Under the pieces are notes generated by a model that was given only the letters and a program-made list of their open reading frames with translations, was not told the origin of the DNA and did no database searches. DNA of 64,000 bases, from positions 1,218,501-1,282,500 of the forward strand of contig CALNXK010000045.1 of NCBI GenBank assembly GCA_942486035.1. Direction: 5' to 3'. The DNA is from Porites lobata. Lineage: Eukaryota; Cnidaria; Anthozoa; Scleractinia; Poritidae. Shown piece after piece: positions 1-12,560 of this stretch. Each line of letters begins with the position of its first letter. The first letter of the stretch is position 1. Made by a program: the position numbers and the translations under genes.

Positions 1-2980
1 ACTAACATTGTTCATGACTTACTTTGCAAAACGAAAATAATGAGCTCCATAAAATTAGTTACATAAGACCCGCGATGATATTTTTCTTTTGCGTGAGAAA
101 AACGTTTTTTTTTTTTTACCTTTTGTATTTTTTGTATTCGGTATTATTCAGGATTTTTTCCAAACAATATAAGAGACATAGCAAACTTTAAGGGGGAGGG
201 TAACCCGTTGTACAGTCTTAAATGTTTTAGTTATCTTGATGTGCGGCCAAAGCGAGCGAAGATTTGAGCCTTTTGTTTCCCTAAAGATTGGCATCAACTT
301 GACACCATGTCTTAAAGACACATTGTCAGGCCACAGGGTTGTGAGAAATATTAGCTTATTTTCATATGGGGAGGGAAAATTGCAAAATTTAAACCAAGAG
401 CTCCCTGTATCAAAATTCTGAGGAGTACCTCCCCCTCCTAACAAGCGATACATTCACATCCGGCTGGTGACTGCACGAATACCTGTCAAAAGTTCCCAAA
501 CAGGTTTTGTGTAGTAGGCGTAAGATCGCCGACTTAAGTGACGCAGTTGGCAACTGCAGCTTAAAAATTAATCAGGTATTTTGCTAAGAACCAAAAATAA
601 CAGCAACAGGGACATGCAATTTATTAATTGTAGTAGTGGTGGTTTACGATTTTTAGTAGAAGCGTCTTAATTGATCAGGAACAATTTGAAGAGGTATTTA
701 TGGTAGATTGGCCTACCGGAAAACTTACAATTTCGTACAGACTCATAACCGCCAAGACCATATACCCTTAGCATTTTGCTTTGTGTGATCCAAGTGTCGT
801 CGCTAGACCAAAGTAAGTATCAGTCACTCCCTAGTTTCTTAACTTTTACAAGTACATCAGTATTTCAAGCCATTATACGTTTCTATTGTAATTGTGTTTT
901 AAATTGTGGAAGTCGATGACTTAGGGGAGAGGGGCTAAGGAAAACGTGTCACAGTCATTGTAACTTTGCGAAGAACCTCAATGCCCATTGAGAGTTAAAA
1001 TTTTTAAATAGAGTATTTTAAAAATACTGTTTAAGACGAGAGTAGAAAAAAGACAAAGACCCAAGTGGATGCAGCAAGATCGATAGAGACCAAACAGTTA
1101 AGTAAAACTTCCTAGCAGTTTATAAACAACGCTAAAGTACTCCAGGTAATATACATGCATTTGGTCATGGGTGTTTTCAGTAGCTCAATGGTGATTTTGT
1201 TAGCTAGGCCACGCAAAACTGTATTTCATCTACCTAAAAAATGAGGAACGCTTTCAGTTTTAGAATTGAAAAAGTCCCAGCGACAATCTTATGCACTTTA
1301 AAATTGTCCCAGTATAAATCAGTGGTAAAAATTAATTAAGTTAGTAATAGGGAGAAGCCGTGAACTCTGCATTTCTACTAGTGTCATAGGTATTAGTTAT
1401 AGGGCGTTATTATTTAAACAAAGTAAAAAATGAGATTGACATACATTAATAAGAACATACAGTAAGAGAAATGCCAATCAACTTTTTAACTCGTCTCTGA
1501 CTAGAGCAAGGAGCTGTTGGCAGTGTGAATAATTGTTATGTAGGTCCAGTATGATGGAGTAAATTTCTGGTGCGATTACTTTTTGGTTCCAAAATAATCC
1601 TACCACATCTCGAATCAATTTAGGAGACATGTCAAGGACTCTTGTAAGTCCCATTTTGATTTAGTATGACCATTCAACCTTTCCGCAGCATTTTAATAAT
1701 ATACTCTTGGTTTTCCAGTGTTCGTTGGCAAAGAAACTTTGGAATTCGAATTAATGTTAATTTCAGCTTTTTTTAGAGTTATAATTGAAAAGTGGGGGAG
1801 AAGGGGGTGGGGCGGGAGCGTCCGAGAATTGGTCTGGTTATTTTTCATCTTTTATTGCAAGATAAAAAAATCAGATCAGATAATGGGAAAATGTTGATAC
1901 GTTCTGGAATACTTTTTATACGATTGACCTTGGCTAGGTCAGGATTATACTGTGTATGTTTTTTATCAACACTGTGAGAAATAATCTCATGGAGAGGAGC
2001 ACGTTCCAGTCTTGATTTGTTTACTTAGAGCAGTGGACGTTAAAATAACACAACAATATTGTAAATGACCCTAAAGTAAATATTTGAAATATTTTTGGCA
2101 AATTTGGCAAAACTTTCGGTAAATTTGATTCTAAATATCTCGGAAGAACAAATGTGTGAGAATTATATTTAGAGAGGTCTCATTCAGAACTATTAGAAGA
2201 ACCCGACACTACACTTTTTCACCTTGTTCACTCGGGCAGTTCAAAATGATCTGTTTACTTTCTTGAAGCGGTAAAGTAAAATCCAACTTTTACAGAACTA
2301 TTTAAATGTAACCTACCAGAATGAATAAGGTTCTCTAACTTTTGTTCGGGACTTAAGGCCGTGCCTTTTGTCCTTAGTAGAGGATGAACACTGAGTGCAC
2401 TGCACCGTTTGTTTCAATTTCGTGACCTTAGTGTAAGTGAAAATCTTATGAAAGCAAGGTTTCACTGGGCACCAGCCTGAAAAGAAGTGCTCTGACTGAG
2501 CAAATGTGTCAGTGGCAGTGATACTCTAAAGAAGAACTTTAAAGAAAGTTTTTAAAACTGACGTTCAATAAAGAAAATAAAACACAATTTTATAAGGTTG
2601 CGCACATATCTATTGCTGCTTTAAACAATTTTGCACGGATGTTTTTGGACGAGTAGTAAAGAGAGCGTTGAAGTTCAAGACTAAAAGCTACAGTTTGTTT
2701 TATTCTTGTTTGATCGTGCGCAGTCTCAAGAACTAAAGCCTTTACAGGTTATTTTTCTTTACTGCAAGCCTGCTTCTATTTCAAGACTTGACCAAAACAA
2801 CATAAAATTCAGTTAAGTAAGTCTGTTCATGAAATCCTGTGAAGTGACCAAGCTATTTGCCGAGGCGATACAATTAAGGTCACTTAACATTATCTTATCT
2901 ACACCCCAATTCTCACCTACGCAAATTGGTGTGTATAGAGTAAATAAGAACTTAGTTTTCCTTACCATAAGACAATGTGT
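1..2980. other. intergenic, no gene recognised
   Basis: This is AT-rich sequence in which every open frame is short and has no recognisable motif. Around 190-440 a purine-rich run (AAGGGGGAGGG) and a later pyrimidine-rich run (CCTCCCCCTCC) face each other loosely, which could be the worn ends of an old inverted-repeat element, but the match is too weak to call. A G-rich patch lies near 1791-1822. I see nothing else that supports a feature. Confidence 0.5.
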
Positions 2981-2984
2981 GATG

Positions 2985-3085
2985 TGACAATGGAAGCTAC
3001 TGGGCAGTACGTTCCGTTTGAAACTTTTTAGGGAGGTGCTTCTAGCTTTTGAGTCTGGAGGAAATCGTGCGGCGTGGCATTTTGG
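2985..3085 (+). repeat. diverged single copy of the ~106-bp dispersed repeat
   Basis: The order GTGACAATGGAAGCTACTGGGCAGTACGTT, then a pyrimidine spacer, then GCTTTTGAGTCTGGAGGAAATCGTG, follows the landmarks of the better copies at 34.5-35.2 kb (AATGAAAGCTACTGAGCAG, then TTTTGAGTCTGTGGATGAA). Divergence is high, so only the landmarks support the call. Confidence 0.45.
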
Positions 3086-3181
3086 TGAAATTATAAAAAA
3101 TGTCAGCAAGTCCACAGCAAAAAAACCAATGAGTGGTGCCGGATCTGCCAGTTGTAGACCTGGATCAGTACAAATCAACTT

Positions 3182-3562
3182 GTAAAAAAATATGAAACGG
3201 CAAACTGATCTTTACAGCAAGGCGATGAAGAAGAAAACAAAAGAATAAGAAGTTCATTTAATACACAAAGGGAAGACATTATCTCCTCGAGGAATAAATA
3301 GACGTGACGAATCTCACTGATATATGATACCACCTACCTTCCTATACCAATGACCATCCATTATTTTTATTGTCACATTTTCAAATTCCTATTTGTAACG
3401 AACTTTTAGTTTTTCGTTTTTCTTTTAGCCCCTGAAGAAGGTTTGTTTTCAAACCGAAATATTGGGCAATTTGTTTAAATATATATTGTTTTGTTTTATT
3501 CTTTTGTTTACCTCTTCGTCGCCTTGCCGTAAGGATCGGTTTGCCGTTTCAAATTTTTCTAC
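3182..3562. mobile_element. 381-bp foldback element with ~67-bp imperfect inverted termini
   Basis: The left end (3182-3248) and right end (3496-3562) are near-complementary over about 67 bases, sharing AAACGGCAAAC, CAAGGCGA and AACAAAAGAATAA blocks. The ~250-bp interior contains CCTGAAGAAGG...TTTTCAAACCGAAAT (3430-3465). That short hairpin phrase resembles the end region of Penelope-like or related retroelements, which I recall carrying a CTGANGA-stem-GAAA motif. No coding sequence remains. No clear target-site duplication is visible, so the class is uncertain: either a MITE or paired inverted termini of a decayed retroelement. Confidence 0.6.
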
Positions 3563-3769
3563 ATTTTGGTGAAGGCTTCCTCTTCATTTCTTTTCTGTGC
3601 TCTTGGGGAGTAAAAGGGTTAAAAATGTCAAGCCAGAACGAGCCACCTTAAAGTATCAGTTAACTTAAATACTGTCTTATTTAACAGGACTACCGAAAGA
3701 ATTTATCGTCTAATCCTGAATGTTTTGTTTGTTTTGTTGTTCTTTGTGAAATTACTCGGCACTTCGTAA

Positions 3770-4265
3770 TCTCTCTCTCTCTGCTCGGCTGAGGCGCTCA
3801 TGGGGGTTCCCAGTGGTGCCAACAGCTGACCTCCATGCGCTTCTAAGCCTCTCTATTCGGTCCTTTGACAAAGTACGAATTTTGTGAGGCAGGGGGGATT
3901 TCTGGATTGATTAGCTTTGCAGCATATTCGTAGAATAGAATTTTACGTCCACCAGGTCTTGGTTTACCATTTGTCGGGTGGTACAGAGCGTATGTAGAAA
4001 TAAGGTCCCCTTGGGGGCGCCGAAGACAATGGCCCAGGAATCTGATCTGTCGGTCTTTATCTGATTGGGAAAAGAGAGACTGTTCTCGTTCTATCATAGA
4101 CTTCCTCGTTGCTAACATGATCAGTACGAGAAACGCCAAGTATGATTCTAAGGCAAGACGTCTGTAAGGAATCAAATTGACGACCGAATAGCGGTGTAAC
4201 TTTGTCCAATGGCAACGTTAAGTTTTGTGAAATTGTGATGAATTCCAGTGAATATGACGATTGAA
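3770..4265 (-). pseudogene. 3' remnant of a LINE reverse-transcriptase polyprotein
   Basis: Reading the minus strand, about 4250-4070 encodes a region with SLQTSCLRIILGVSRTDHVS and NEEVYDRT. After a frameshift near 4080 the next frame gives DKDRQIRFLGHCLRRPQGDL, then YALYHPTNGKPRPGGRKILF, then KLINPEIPP. This LRRILGVSR...NEE...R.LGH.LRRP...GKRRPG layout is the conserved tail after the reverse-transcriptase domain of many animal non-LTR retrotransposons. The frame is broken, the catalytic RT core is absent, and the copy is 5'-truncated, as is usual for dead LINEs. A short CT microsatellite at 3773-3782 marks the probable 3' end. The exact clade cannot be set from this fragment. Confidence 0.75.
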
Positions 4266-4979
4266 TTAAAAAGCAATAAATTATTAGGCTAGACAACTCT
4301 CTTAAAATGCGCAATCTTGTCCTTTCTTTTTTGAAATGACATATGTCCCCTAAAGGGCCCGTCTCTCGAGAGTCCAGGTAATTACATGTACTAGGCTCGA
4401 AAACTTGAGCTGTTTTGTTTGCATTCAAGATACAAGTTTTAATGGTTTTGAAAGTTATGCAATAAAACTACCAGTTTGCCAAACGAAATGGACTGGTTAG
4501 GGGATGAGACTTTTGAGAAACAGGCCTCATGGTACCGTTTGTGTCGGATAAATCAGAAACATTGTCGGAGCTTATATAACGTTGATATTTCATTTCTTCA
4601 ATCACTATGCATATCTTCCGAGCTACAAATTGACGGTTTTTAGCCTTTGCTCACGATCTTGTCATCATTTCCAGTCGTAGGATTTTGTCGGATGGGTAAA
4701 GTTAGTCGGATATTTTCTGATAAACGGCTATTATTTACAACCCTGCCTTTGCGTACTTGAGTAAATTTATTGGAAAGTAATGCCTTAAATTCAATTCAAG
4801 GGTAAATCTTTTTCATACATAATGATATGTGGAGTGTTTGATACATATCTCTTTCACCTAATGGTGATTGGTATTCAGCGTGTCTTCAAACTCTTTTAGA
4901 TAAATGACTTTAAATGAATTCGGCTAAACTGCTAAAAGTTACAAATTGAATTTACGACCTGCACTGAATGGCAAATTTG

Positions 4980-5192
4980 TTAACCGTTTCACTGCCGGAG
5001 TACTTGATGGAGTTTTTTAACGTGTCTCTAACTTTTGAGTATGTGGACGAAATCGTATGATGTGACCATTCAAATGAAAGCTCTCTGCCTATACTTTCAC
5101 ATGGAGCTTTTTTTTTTTAATTTCACAAAATGAAAATTTGGAAATTTGGTCGAAATTTTGCTTTTGGCTAAATTTGGCAGTGACAGGGTTAA
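4980..5192. mobile_element. 213-bp piggyBac-like MITE with TTAA ends
   Basis: The element is bounded by TTAA on both sides. Inside these, the left terminus CCGTTTCACTGCC and the right terminus, read as its complement CCCTGTCACTGCC, form an imperfect inverted repeat with two mismatches. A TTAA target site is the hallmark of piggyBac-type transposition. The interior has no coding capacity. It contains TTTTGAGTATGTGGACGAAA, GTGACCATTCAAATGAAAGC and a T-run. The first two are the core landmarks of the ~106-bp repeat found elsewhere in the window, linking that repeat to this MITE family. Confidence 0.7.
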
Positions 5193-8100
5193 AGTCAGTA
5201 GACTAGGAATGGCTGTCTGGGCGGAGGTTACGTCTCTTCATGAACCGTTGCTCTTTTGATTCAAAGGGCCTTGTGATAACTCTTTTCTTTAAAAGCGTTA
5301 TGTAAGGATTATGTAAGAATTCCATTTCACTGCAACTTGGACTTTGATTTTTTTTACCGCTCTATAGTTTTGATTGAAATTCTTAAGGTTTTAGTGTATG
5401 AAGGTATGAAATCTTGTTTGAATACTAAGTGAATACATCATTGGGTATGTTTTCTTGATTAGTTGGGAATAGTGAACAAAGAAGCTATACCCATGCTGTG
5501 CAAATTCATTGCCAAAGTCAAATAAATTGTACTTGAATTAACGGCACAATGTTGACTTTTCTTATGTTAACTGTATTTTCTCTCCTCGAGAGAGCTTTTT
5601 CCGTGAAAAGGAAGGTTTATTATTATATTCATAAATACACTTAAGTAGCAGTAAAAACTTCACCTAACTTGAGACGAATCTATCTCAAATTTCAAACCAT
5701 TTGATGTTGCGTGCTGCATTTCACCGCGTAGTTTTCGCTTATGTAATAGACAATTTCGCAATTCTCATTCCTTTGTAGAAAGGCGCCTTTTTTCATTAAA
5801 CAGTATTTGCTAAAGCCCTTGAAATGTAATGATGCGTGTATGTAAAAGACACAAAGACTGCGGAATCTTTTGTCAATTCCGACAAACCTTCTTCTTTAGG
5901 TTCCATCGGTCTGAAATCAGACCCTTTTCCACTTAAAATGCAAATGTGTCTAAATATCTCCAAAAAAGCTCAAAGTTCCAAAAGTATAGATACAAGTATT
6001 TTTACAGGGAGGACAAAAAATTTCCATTAATTAATTACCTCAAGTTCAAGTTCATGAGACTTAGTCACGAGCGTCCGATAAAGTAATACACTTGAAACAT
6101 GGCCGTTTCGGGTATTTTCAGGATTACTAAGGATTATGATCCTCTCATGAGGTTCGGTTTCAGAACATAAAATAATATTAGCATTTTGCGGTAATCGATG
6201 TATTGGCCATTCGAGTTCAGTGATCTTGTCGGGTTCAAAGAAAGTTCGTGGACGACCCGGGTCTATTTTTAGAGGAGCCTCCTTTCCTCACGGCATGTTT
6301 TACACTACGCCGAGTAACGAAAATGGAGTTCACTTAATTGACAAGTGACAAAGGAAGAAATAAAGGAGCCTTTGGAACACTGGCAGGTCTTATTGATTGT
6401 ATTAAAGTTATATAAAAGCTCCATGCACTGATAAACTTTCAAAGGAAACCAAGCGAGCGGAAAGCCCCGGAGCACGTTGCCAATTGAAGAAACCAAGTCG
6501 TAACACTTCGTGGTTTCCCTGAAAACGGTGGATTCATGCTAACATGGTTACTTCTAGAAAGTCTTAGGTGTCATGTCCTAATTGGGAATTTGTGAAATAT
6601 AGTTCCGAATGTGCAAGTAACTGAATTGATACGCTGATATCCTATCAGCGGAAATCTAAACAAGTGAAACAATTGCCAATTTCCGAGTAACCAGCGAAAA
6701 GGACAAAAGACTCACGTACACTATTAGTTCGTATTCCTCAGTTGCATGCAATTAAGGAGGTAACGGTTTTGCGGGTACCGTAAATGCCTTTTTTGATTAT
6801 CCTCGGTGAAATTCCTAACTTTAAAGAGTGGGAAAGATGACGTTGAACCATGATTGTGCAGTTCGGATTAAAGAAATTCTAGCATGATACGATGAGGAAT
6901 CTTACACGATTTCTCTCTTAATGTATCAAAGTTCACTTTTAAAATATACACCGAATATACAATAACTGTGTCAGGATCCCTAAACCAAAACATGACTCAA
7001 CAAGTGTTTACAGATTGCAATGGAATTAATTTAAGGTTCACTGAGCATGCCTCACAAAAATAGTACATGCTAACAATAACGTGCTCGGATTCGTTTGTTT
7101 AGAAGATATATTTTAAGGAAACGGGCTAAAAAAATTGAAGCACGGAAATATCTTCTACTCAAATTCCATATTGTACATTTTTGAAAACAAGCAAAGTCCC
7201 TCGCAAGAAACTTCTTGACAACTTTCAAGTGAGCGTACAACCGAACCAGTACAGGTTAGAGGAGTTCTTTATTGGTTAAGAATCTCCGTTATTACAATTC
7301 GTGTCTCTAATCCTTACGTAACGCCTCTGTCCTCCCCAAAACCTTTAATTTCAGAACTAAGCCATAAATCTGAAAATCTTTTTTTTTGCTCGAGAAAGTA
7401 GCTCGTAGCGATTTTACCTGATATTGCGTAAACACCGTCAAATAAGTATCTACAGTACAAGCAACTACATAATCTGGTTAGCCATTTTAACGATCTAGCT
7501 CTTACCTAGCAGAGCAAGTTCAAAACTTTGTTTCTTGTTTCAATTAAGGTGAATTTGCTTTAGAATAACTGGCGGTGGCTCTTTACGCCAGGATGCTTTT
7601 AATAAAAGGCCGATTCATCTCAAATATGTAAACAGCCTGCTTGTCCCACCAGCACAAATCAAAATGTAATTTCCCGCGCTTTTGGAGAAAATCAAATTTT
7701 CTCCATGTGATTTCATTTGGTGTAAAAAGATTGCTTCTTCCATGATTTGCGAGTTAAGAATCTTGCAGTATCGCGTGATTTTGAAATTCATGCGGTTAGT
7801 ACTGGTCATGAAAAGTGTGAATACATTAACAAGTACGAAATGTTGTTTGTATTGTATACAAAAGGTGTGACGCCAGCTTACGAAACAATGATATCCCTTA
7901 ATACAATGTAATTGTCGGCGTTTTGTTAGTTACCTAAGAGGCGTATAGATCAACACTAAAAAGTTTCGAAATCGCATTGAGACATTGTCTAGTTCGAAAC
8001 AACAACTCCTGGCTTTCTTTTTTAAAGGCGATATTTTGACCAGAGGGACGAAACACTAAGCACGGAATTCAATATCGAGAAATTTCAGGTTAGTATAGCT

Positions 8101-10310
8101 TAAGACATACTTACAAATTCTGTTATGATTTATTAAGTACGTTAATTTCACTATCCCATTTTCTCGGCACGAAACTCTTAACACCTTAACTTACCACATC
8201 ACCTTTAAATTTCACCTGTAGTGTAAAAATCACTCGAATCGCAGCAAGATCGATTTATAGCGCGTGTAGCAATTTTCGTGAAAATGATATATCACTTTTC
8301 CCAAACGTGTTTACCTTGTAATCAAATATTACGTGTTTCAAGTATAGAGTACATATTTACAAAGTTTACCACAGAATTGTCCTTTAAGATCTTTTAGTGA
8401 CAGTTGCGGTTTCTACCCCGAGTCCTTTACACTGAAACTTCCTTTATTAACTTTCCTTAGCAAAATCTCAACCCAAATTTGCATTCGGCGAAAATGTAAC
8501 TACGCTTACAAAGCCTTCTATCTGGTAGCAACAAGTCAACACCCGTTGGTTATGCAAAGTGCACTAACGCTGATTTTCTTTTCTAAGATAAGTTAGGGAA
8601 TATACCAAACAATTTGGTATGAAAACCGAAATAAGAATTTTAAGTAAGAATCGATTTCTAGTAAAAAAAAAAAAGAGAAGCGAAACTGACTTATTGGAAA
8701 CTGACGAGTGTTGAAATTCACCTGTAAGTGTGCCCTTCGTGGGAAGTACCGTTACTAGTTCACTCCGGCACAGTATCAATGCCCAGTCTGTTAAATGAAC
8801 TCATTATAACATCGTAAACAAGATTAAGAGTGCGCCAACTGTGGTTAGATCACCATTTCTCTTTATTTGAACTCAGAAAAAAAGCTAGGGACTTTTCGAC
8901 CCCAACAAAGCAGATTGTTTTGTAAGAAGACATTCAAGCACACATGTTATTCACAGGATATTGGCGGGTGGCAATTTAACGTCAAGGGTTTGTCGCAGTG
9001 CCCTAGCTTTGCAGTGATTCTTTGAAAATACGATGTCTAAATTTTATTATTGAAACTACTGCAGTAAAGTAGGTACATCTTATACACTGAATCGCACTTA
9101 AAGTTATCATCATCCCATCCTAGTCAATCTGTGAACAATCATTGTATTTTATGGGGAGCTCAACGCTCTTACTAAGATGTCCGTTAAGAAACTTTTAACG
9201 AAATCACTTATTTACTTAACTGAATTTATTTCAATTTTCTACTACGAAAAAGATTTAATTGAACGACTGAATTGAAATTCTGCATTCTATCACCATAATT
9301 TGCGTGACTTGGGCGGATGAAAAGAGTTCCATTTATGAATACCAATATAAAAGAAAATTATATAAACACGCGTGCAACCGGTTAGAATTCGAGAGAACCG
9401 GCATTGATATACTTGTTAACCTTTAGGTCCAAAAGCCCGTTGGAATAAGTGATTTCTATCTGGGATCGAAACCTATCACAGTTCTTTAACAGCTTGTCGT
9501 GAGCAACCTAGGGTGATTAAACCTCTGAAAGCCATTGTTAGAGAACCTAATTTATTCGAGTCCCGCTTTCAGTTAATGCATAATGTATGAAATAGTTTTC
9601 TTTCTTCGTTAGATTTCTTTAGAAACCGCAAAAAGAAAGCTGATAACTTCTCGCAAAGAATTCTACTTAAGATCATGAGTTTGTACTTTTAAAGGCGTTC
9701 ACATTTATGAAAAAATCAGTACAACTATATCATTTTGAAGTCTTGAAATTATTGTTGAAATTAGTAGTGATTTTAAAACCTATGATCGTTATGTCAGTGC
9801 CAGTTTGGTTTAAATGTACACATTTGGAAGCTTAAAGTTTTTGCGATATTTGTTTTTCGGCAGAAGATTATCATGGAGAAATAAACTGATTTATGTTTAT
9901 TGGTTGCTTGATCCATTGGTGAAACTCGCGTTGTTAGGGTCGTATTTAGTACAGTTCATTACCGAGCCGTTAATTAAACAATTTACTTCACCTGGTAATT
10001 GATGCGCGATAATGATGATAGTGGCTCTTAACGTTACGATCGCATGTTGTGTAAGCAAGTCTGAAAACTTATGGCTAACTTAGTGGACTTGCCTCAACCC
10101 CAAAATAGCTGTAAAAAGATTGACGGAAAACCTTTCAATTTTGGTTAACAGCTTCCCTATTCAAAACTGAAAGGTGCTGTGGTTTTGACGATATATACAG
10201 GCAGGAATAAAAGTATTTTTCATTAAGGGTGCATTAAAGTGCGTTGTTCAACTTGTTGGAAACAAAACGAAAAAAGGCGTAATCATTAAGAAGAAAGAAC
10301 GAGTTCATAG
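5193..10310. other. intergenic, no gene recognised
   Basis: Only short unremarkable open frames are present on either strand. I found no splice-consistent exon pair, RNA gene or tandem array. Local A- and T-runs are frequent. Confidence 0.5.
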
Positions 10311-10315
10311 GATTA

Positions 10316-10537
10316 CTAACCCTTTACTATAACCCCTAACCCTCATTCCCATACAAAGTTATTGTCATGCTCTAACTTCTGTGTCTGAGCGTGAAATCCT
10401 GTTGGGTTAACATTCAAATGAAACTTCTTTGGCAGAAGGTTTCCATAGTGCTATCTTCCTCTTAGGAGTTTTACACAAAGAAACCCGGGATCTTTTTCAG
10501 TGCTTTGGCCGCCATTAGAAGTGAAAAGGGCTCATAG
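10316..10537 (+). mobile_element. diverged piggyBac-like MITE copy containing the ~106-bp repeat core
   Basis: The left end ACTAACCCTTTACT and the right end, whose complement reads TGAGCCCTTTTCACTTCT, are weakly inverted and resemble the CCCTTTCACT terminus of the element at 4980-5192. The interior has CTCTAACTTCTGTGTCTGAG, GTGAAATCCTGTTG, then CATTCAAATGAAACTTC, in the same order as in that element. The ends are worn, so the boundaries are approximate. Confidence 0.45.
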
Positions 10538-11984
10538 ACTTGGTAGTTAATTACAGTGGTGACATCAATTCATAATACTGTGTACGGAACCATGTGGTGG
10601 ATCACAACGTTTTAGAAGCATTACTTTAAAAAAATTATTCTTGAAGTTCTAAAGCAGGAGCCGCTTCAGTACCAAGACCTAATATAGTTTCAATTTCCAG
10701 AGCTTAACTTGCTATGGTAGATCATGAACTATGAGAGTCGATATTGTGTCGGTATTCCATTTGAATAATGTCTTAACGTGTTTCCCCAGGTGAAGCAATT
10801 TTTTTCTTAGTAGTTTTAAAACTGCAAATAACATAGCTAACGGCCAAAGCCTTTCAGTGCTCTAGGAAACAAAACCTATTTCCTTGTAAAAGTGACGAAT
10901 CATTTAGGAGCAGAGAGTGCTAAAAATCATTTATGGTGAGGCTGCCATTTTAATAATATCCCATCATGTATTTGCAAAAGAAGAATGCAGAAATGCCCAA
11001 GTTTTGTTAACTGAGTACTCTATTCATACCTCGAAACCATTAAGGCTAGCTTTTTGTCTCGGAAAATCACTCAAAGTAATTCTCTTTTATGCCTGCTTTT
11101 TGTCCCTACTTTACTTAGTTAAAGGATGCTATGGTGTTGCTGAAGCCTTGGTAGGAAAGAGAAAACTTTCTCTTACAATTTTAACGAACGTGTGGCAAGA
11201 ATTCTCGTGATAGATTCTAAGCAATTCTGTTTTCCAACTTTTCATTTGAATGGTCACACTTTGTGATCTCGTCCATTCATTGATGTTATTCAGTATCACC
11301 ACTAACAGTATTTCATTTCGGTACTCAAGCGTAAGAAAAAGTTCATTAACGCTCGTCAGAGAGTAAATTAACCCGTTAATGAATCAGGTTCCACCTAGCG
11401 TCGGCGCCGATATGTCGTGGAATGATCAAGCAAGGATCGAATATAAGACTTGGAAAATTAACAAATGAAAGTGATTAGACCATGTGCTAAATCAGTTCAT
11501 TTGACTCTATTGAACCAAATCAACCAAGAGTCGTTGTATAAGCAGAGGGTCAATGGTAAATACATGCGGTAACCAAGCAAATAAAACTCTACCCAAGTAA
11601 AGAAATAACGCTAAAGAACTCTCATAGTTTTGTATTGAGCCCGAAAGATTATCGTAAATCACAAATTTAAAATTTGGGTTTAACTTGTACGCCAGTTAAT
11701 TATCTATACTGTAGGATTTCATTCCAAAATAAAGACCACTTTTCGTGCGTAATGAAAAGAACCGTTAGAAGACTTAATAGCTTTTATTCAAATGGCCACA
11801 CTTCAAGGAATATATACCACATACGGATTAAACAATTTTAACGCACTATTGTATAATGTAACGAGCTACATCACGTGAAGGCTGAAATATTGCGCTGGTT
11901 ATTCTGTGAAGGTTCAAACTTGATTATTCAATGCACAAATTATGATAACAAAAAAAACTTTGTACGTGACAGAACTTCAGTTAG
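10538..11984. other. intergenic with one isolated repeat landmark
   Basis: No gene is recognised. A reverse-orientation fragment of the ~106-bp repeat (CATTTGAATGGTCACACTTT and GATCTCGTCCAT) lies at about 11246-11278. An open frame at 10917-11210 (plus strand, 97 codons) has no recognisable motif and I do not accept it as a gene. Confidence 0.45.
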
Positions 11985-12560
11985 TATTTTGCTCACCCAT
12001 TCACACTTAAAAGTCATAGCCACCTTGCACAACATAATAAAATATACTATAGAAATGTACTGTTAATAAGTAAGTCAGACGGCGTCTATCTAAATGATTA
12101 CGCTTTACGACTTCATCCACTTAATGCAAGGTAGAAACCACTTGTACAGCATAATAAACTGCACCCCTGGAAAGTACTGCACACTAGCTTCCATCTGAAT
12201 TGTCACACTTTAGGATTTTAACCACAGACTCAAAAGTGACAACCACCTTGTACAGCATAATAAACAGTACCACAGGAAAGTACTGCTCAGCAACTTTCAT
12301 TTATATGGTGGTCAAAGTTTTCATCCACAGACTTGTACAGAATCTTGAACAGTATTAAAACTGCGCCACCGGAAAGTACTGCTCAGTAGCTTTTGTTGAA
12401 GGGTCACACCTAGGATTTCAGCCACAGACTTCTAAGTCAGAACCACCTGATGCAGCATAACAAATAAATGCTATAGCGGAAAACCTACTGCTCAGTGCGC
12501 GCTTTTATCTGAATCCTGTCGCACTTCTGAGTTTAATCGACAAATACTTATTGAACCACT
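11985..12560 (-). repeat. tandem cluster of the ~106-bp repeat, reverse orientation, about 5 copies
   Basis: Successive degenerate units show the complement of the repeat landmarks: GATTT..ACCACAGACTCAAAAGT, ACCACCTTGTACAGCATAAT, AAACAGTACCAC, GGAAAGTACTGCTCAG, then CTTTCATTTGAATGGTCACAC. The GGAAAGTACTG block recurs near 12169, 12272 and 12371, and once more in a broken form near 12480, giving a spacing close to 100 bp. The copies differ at many positions, so the array is old. Confidence 0.75.

Noticed and set aside
148..453. 101-codon minus-strand frame at the window start
   Set aside because: No motif, overlaps an equally open plus-strand frame, and lies in repeat-like purine/pyrimidine-rich sequence.
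3425..3465. A functional hammerhead ribozyme
   Set aside because: CTGAAGA and GAAA are present around a 6-bp stem, but there is an additional A between the core and the stem and I cannot see the required flanking helices.
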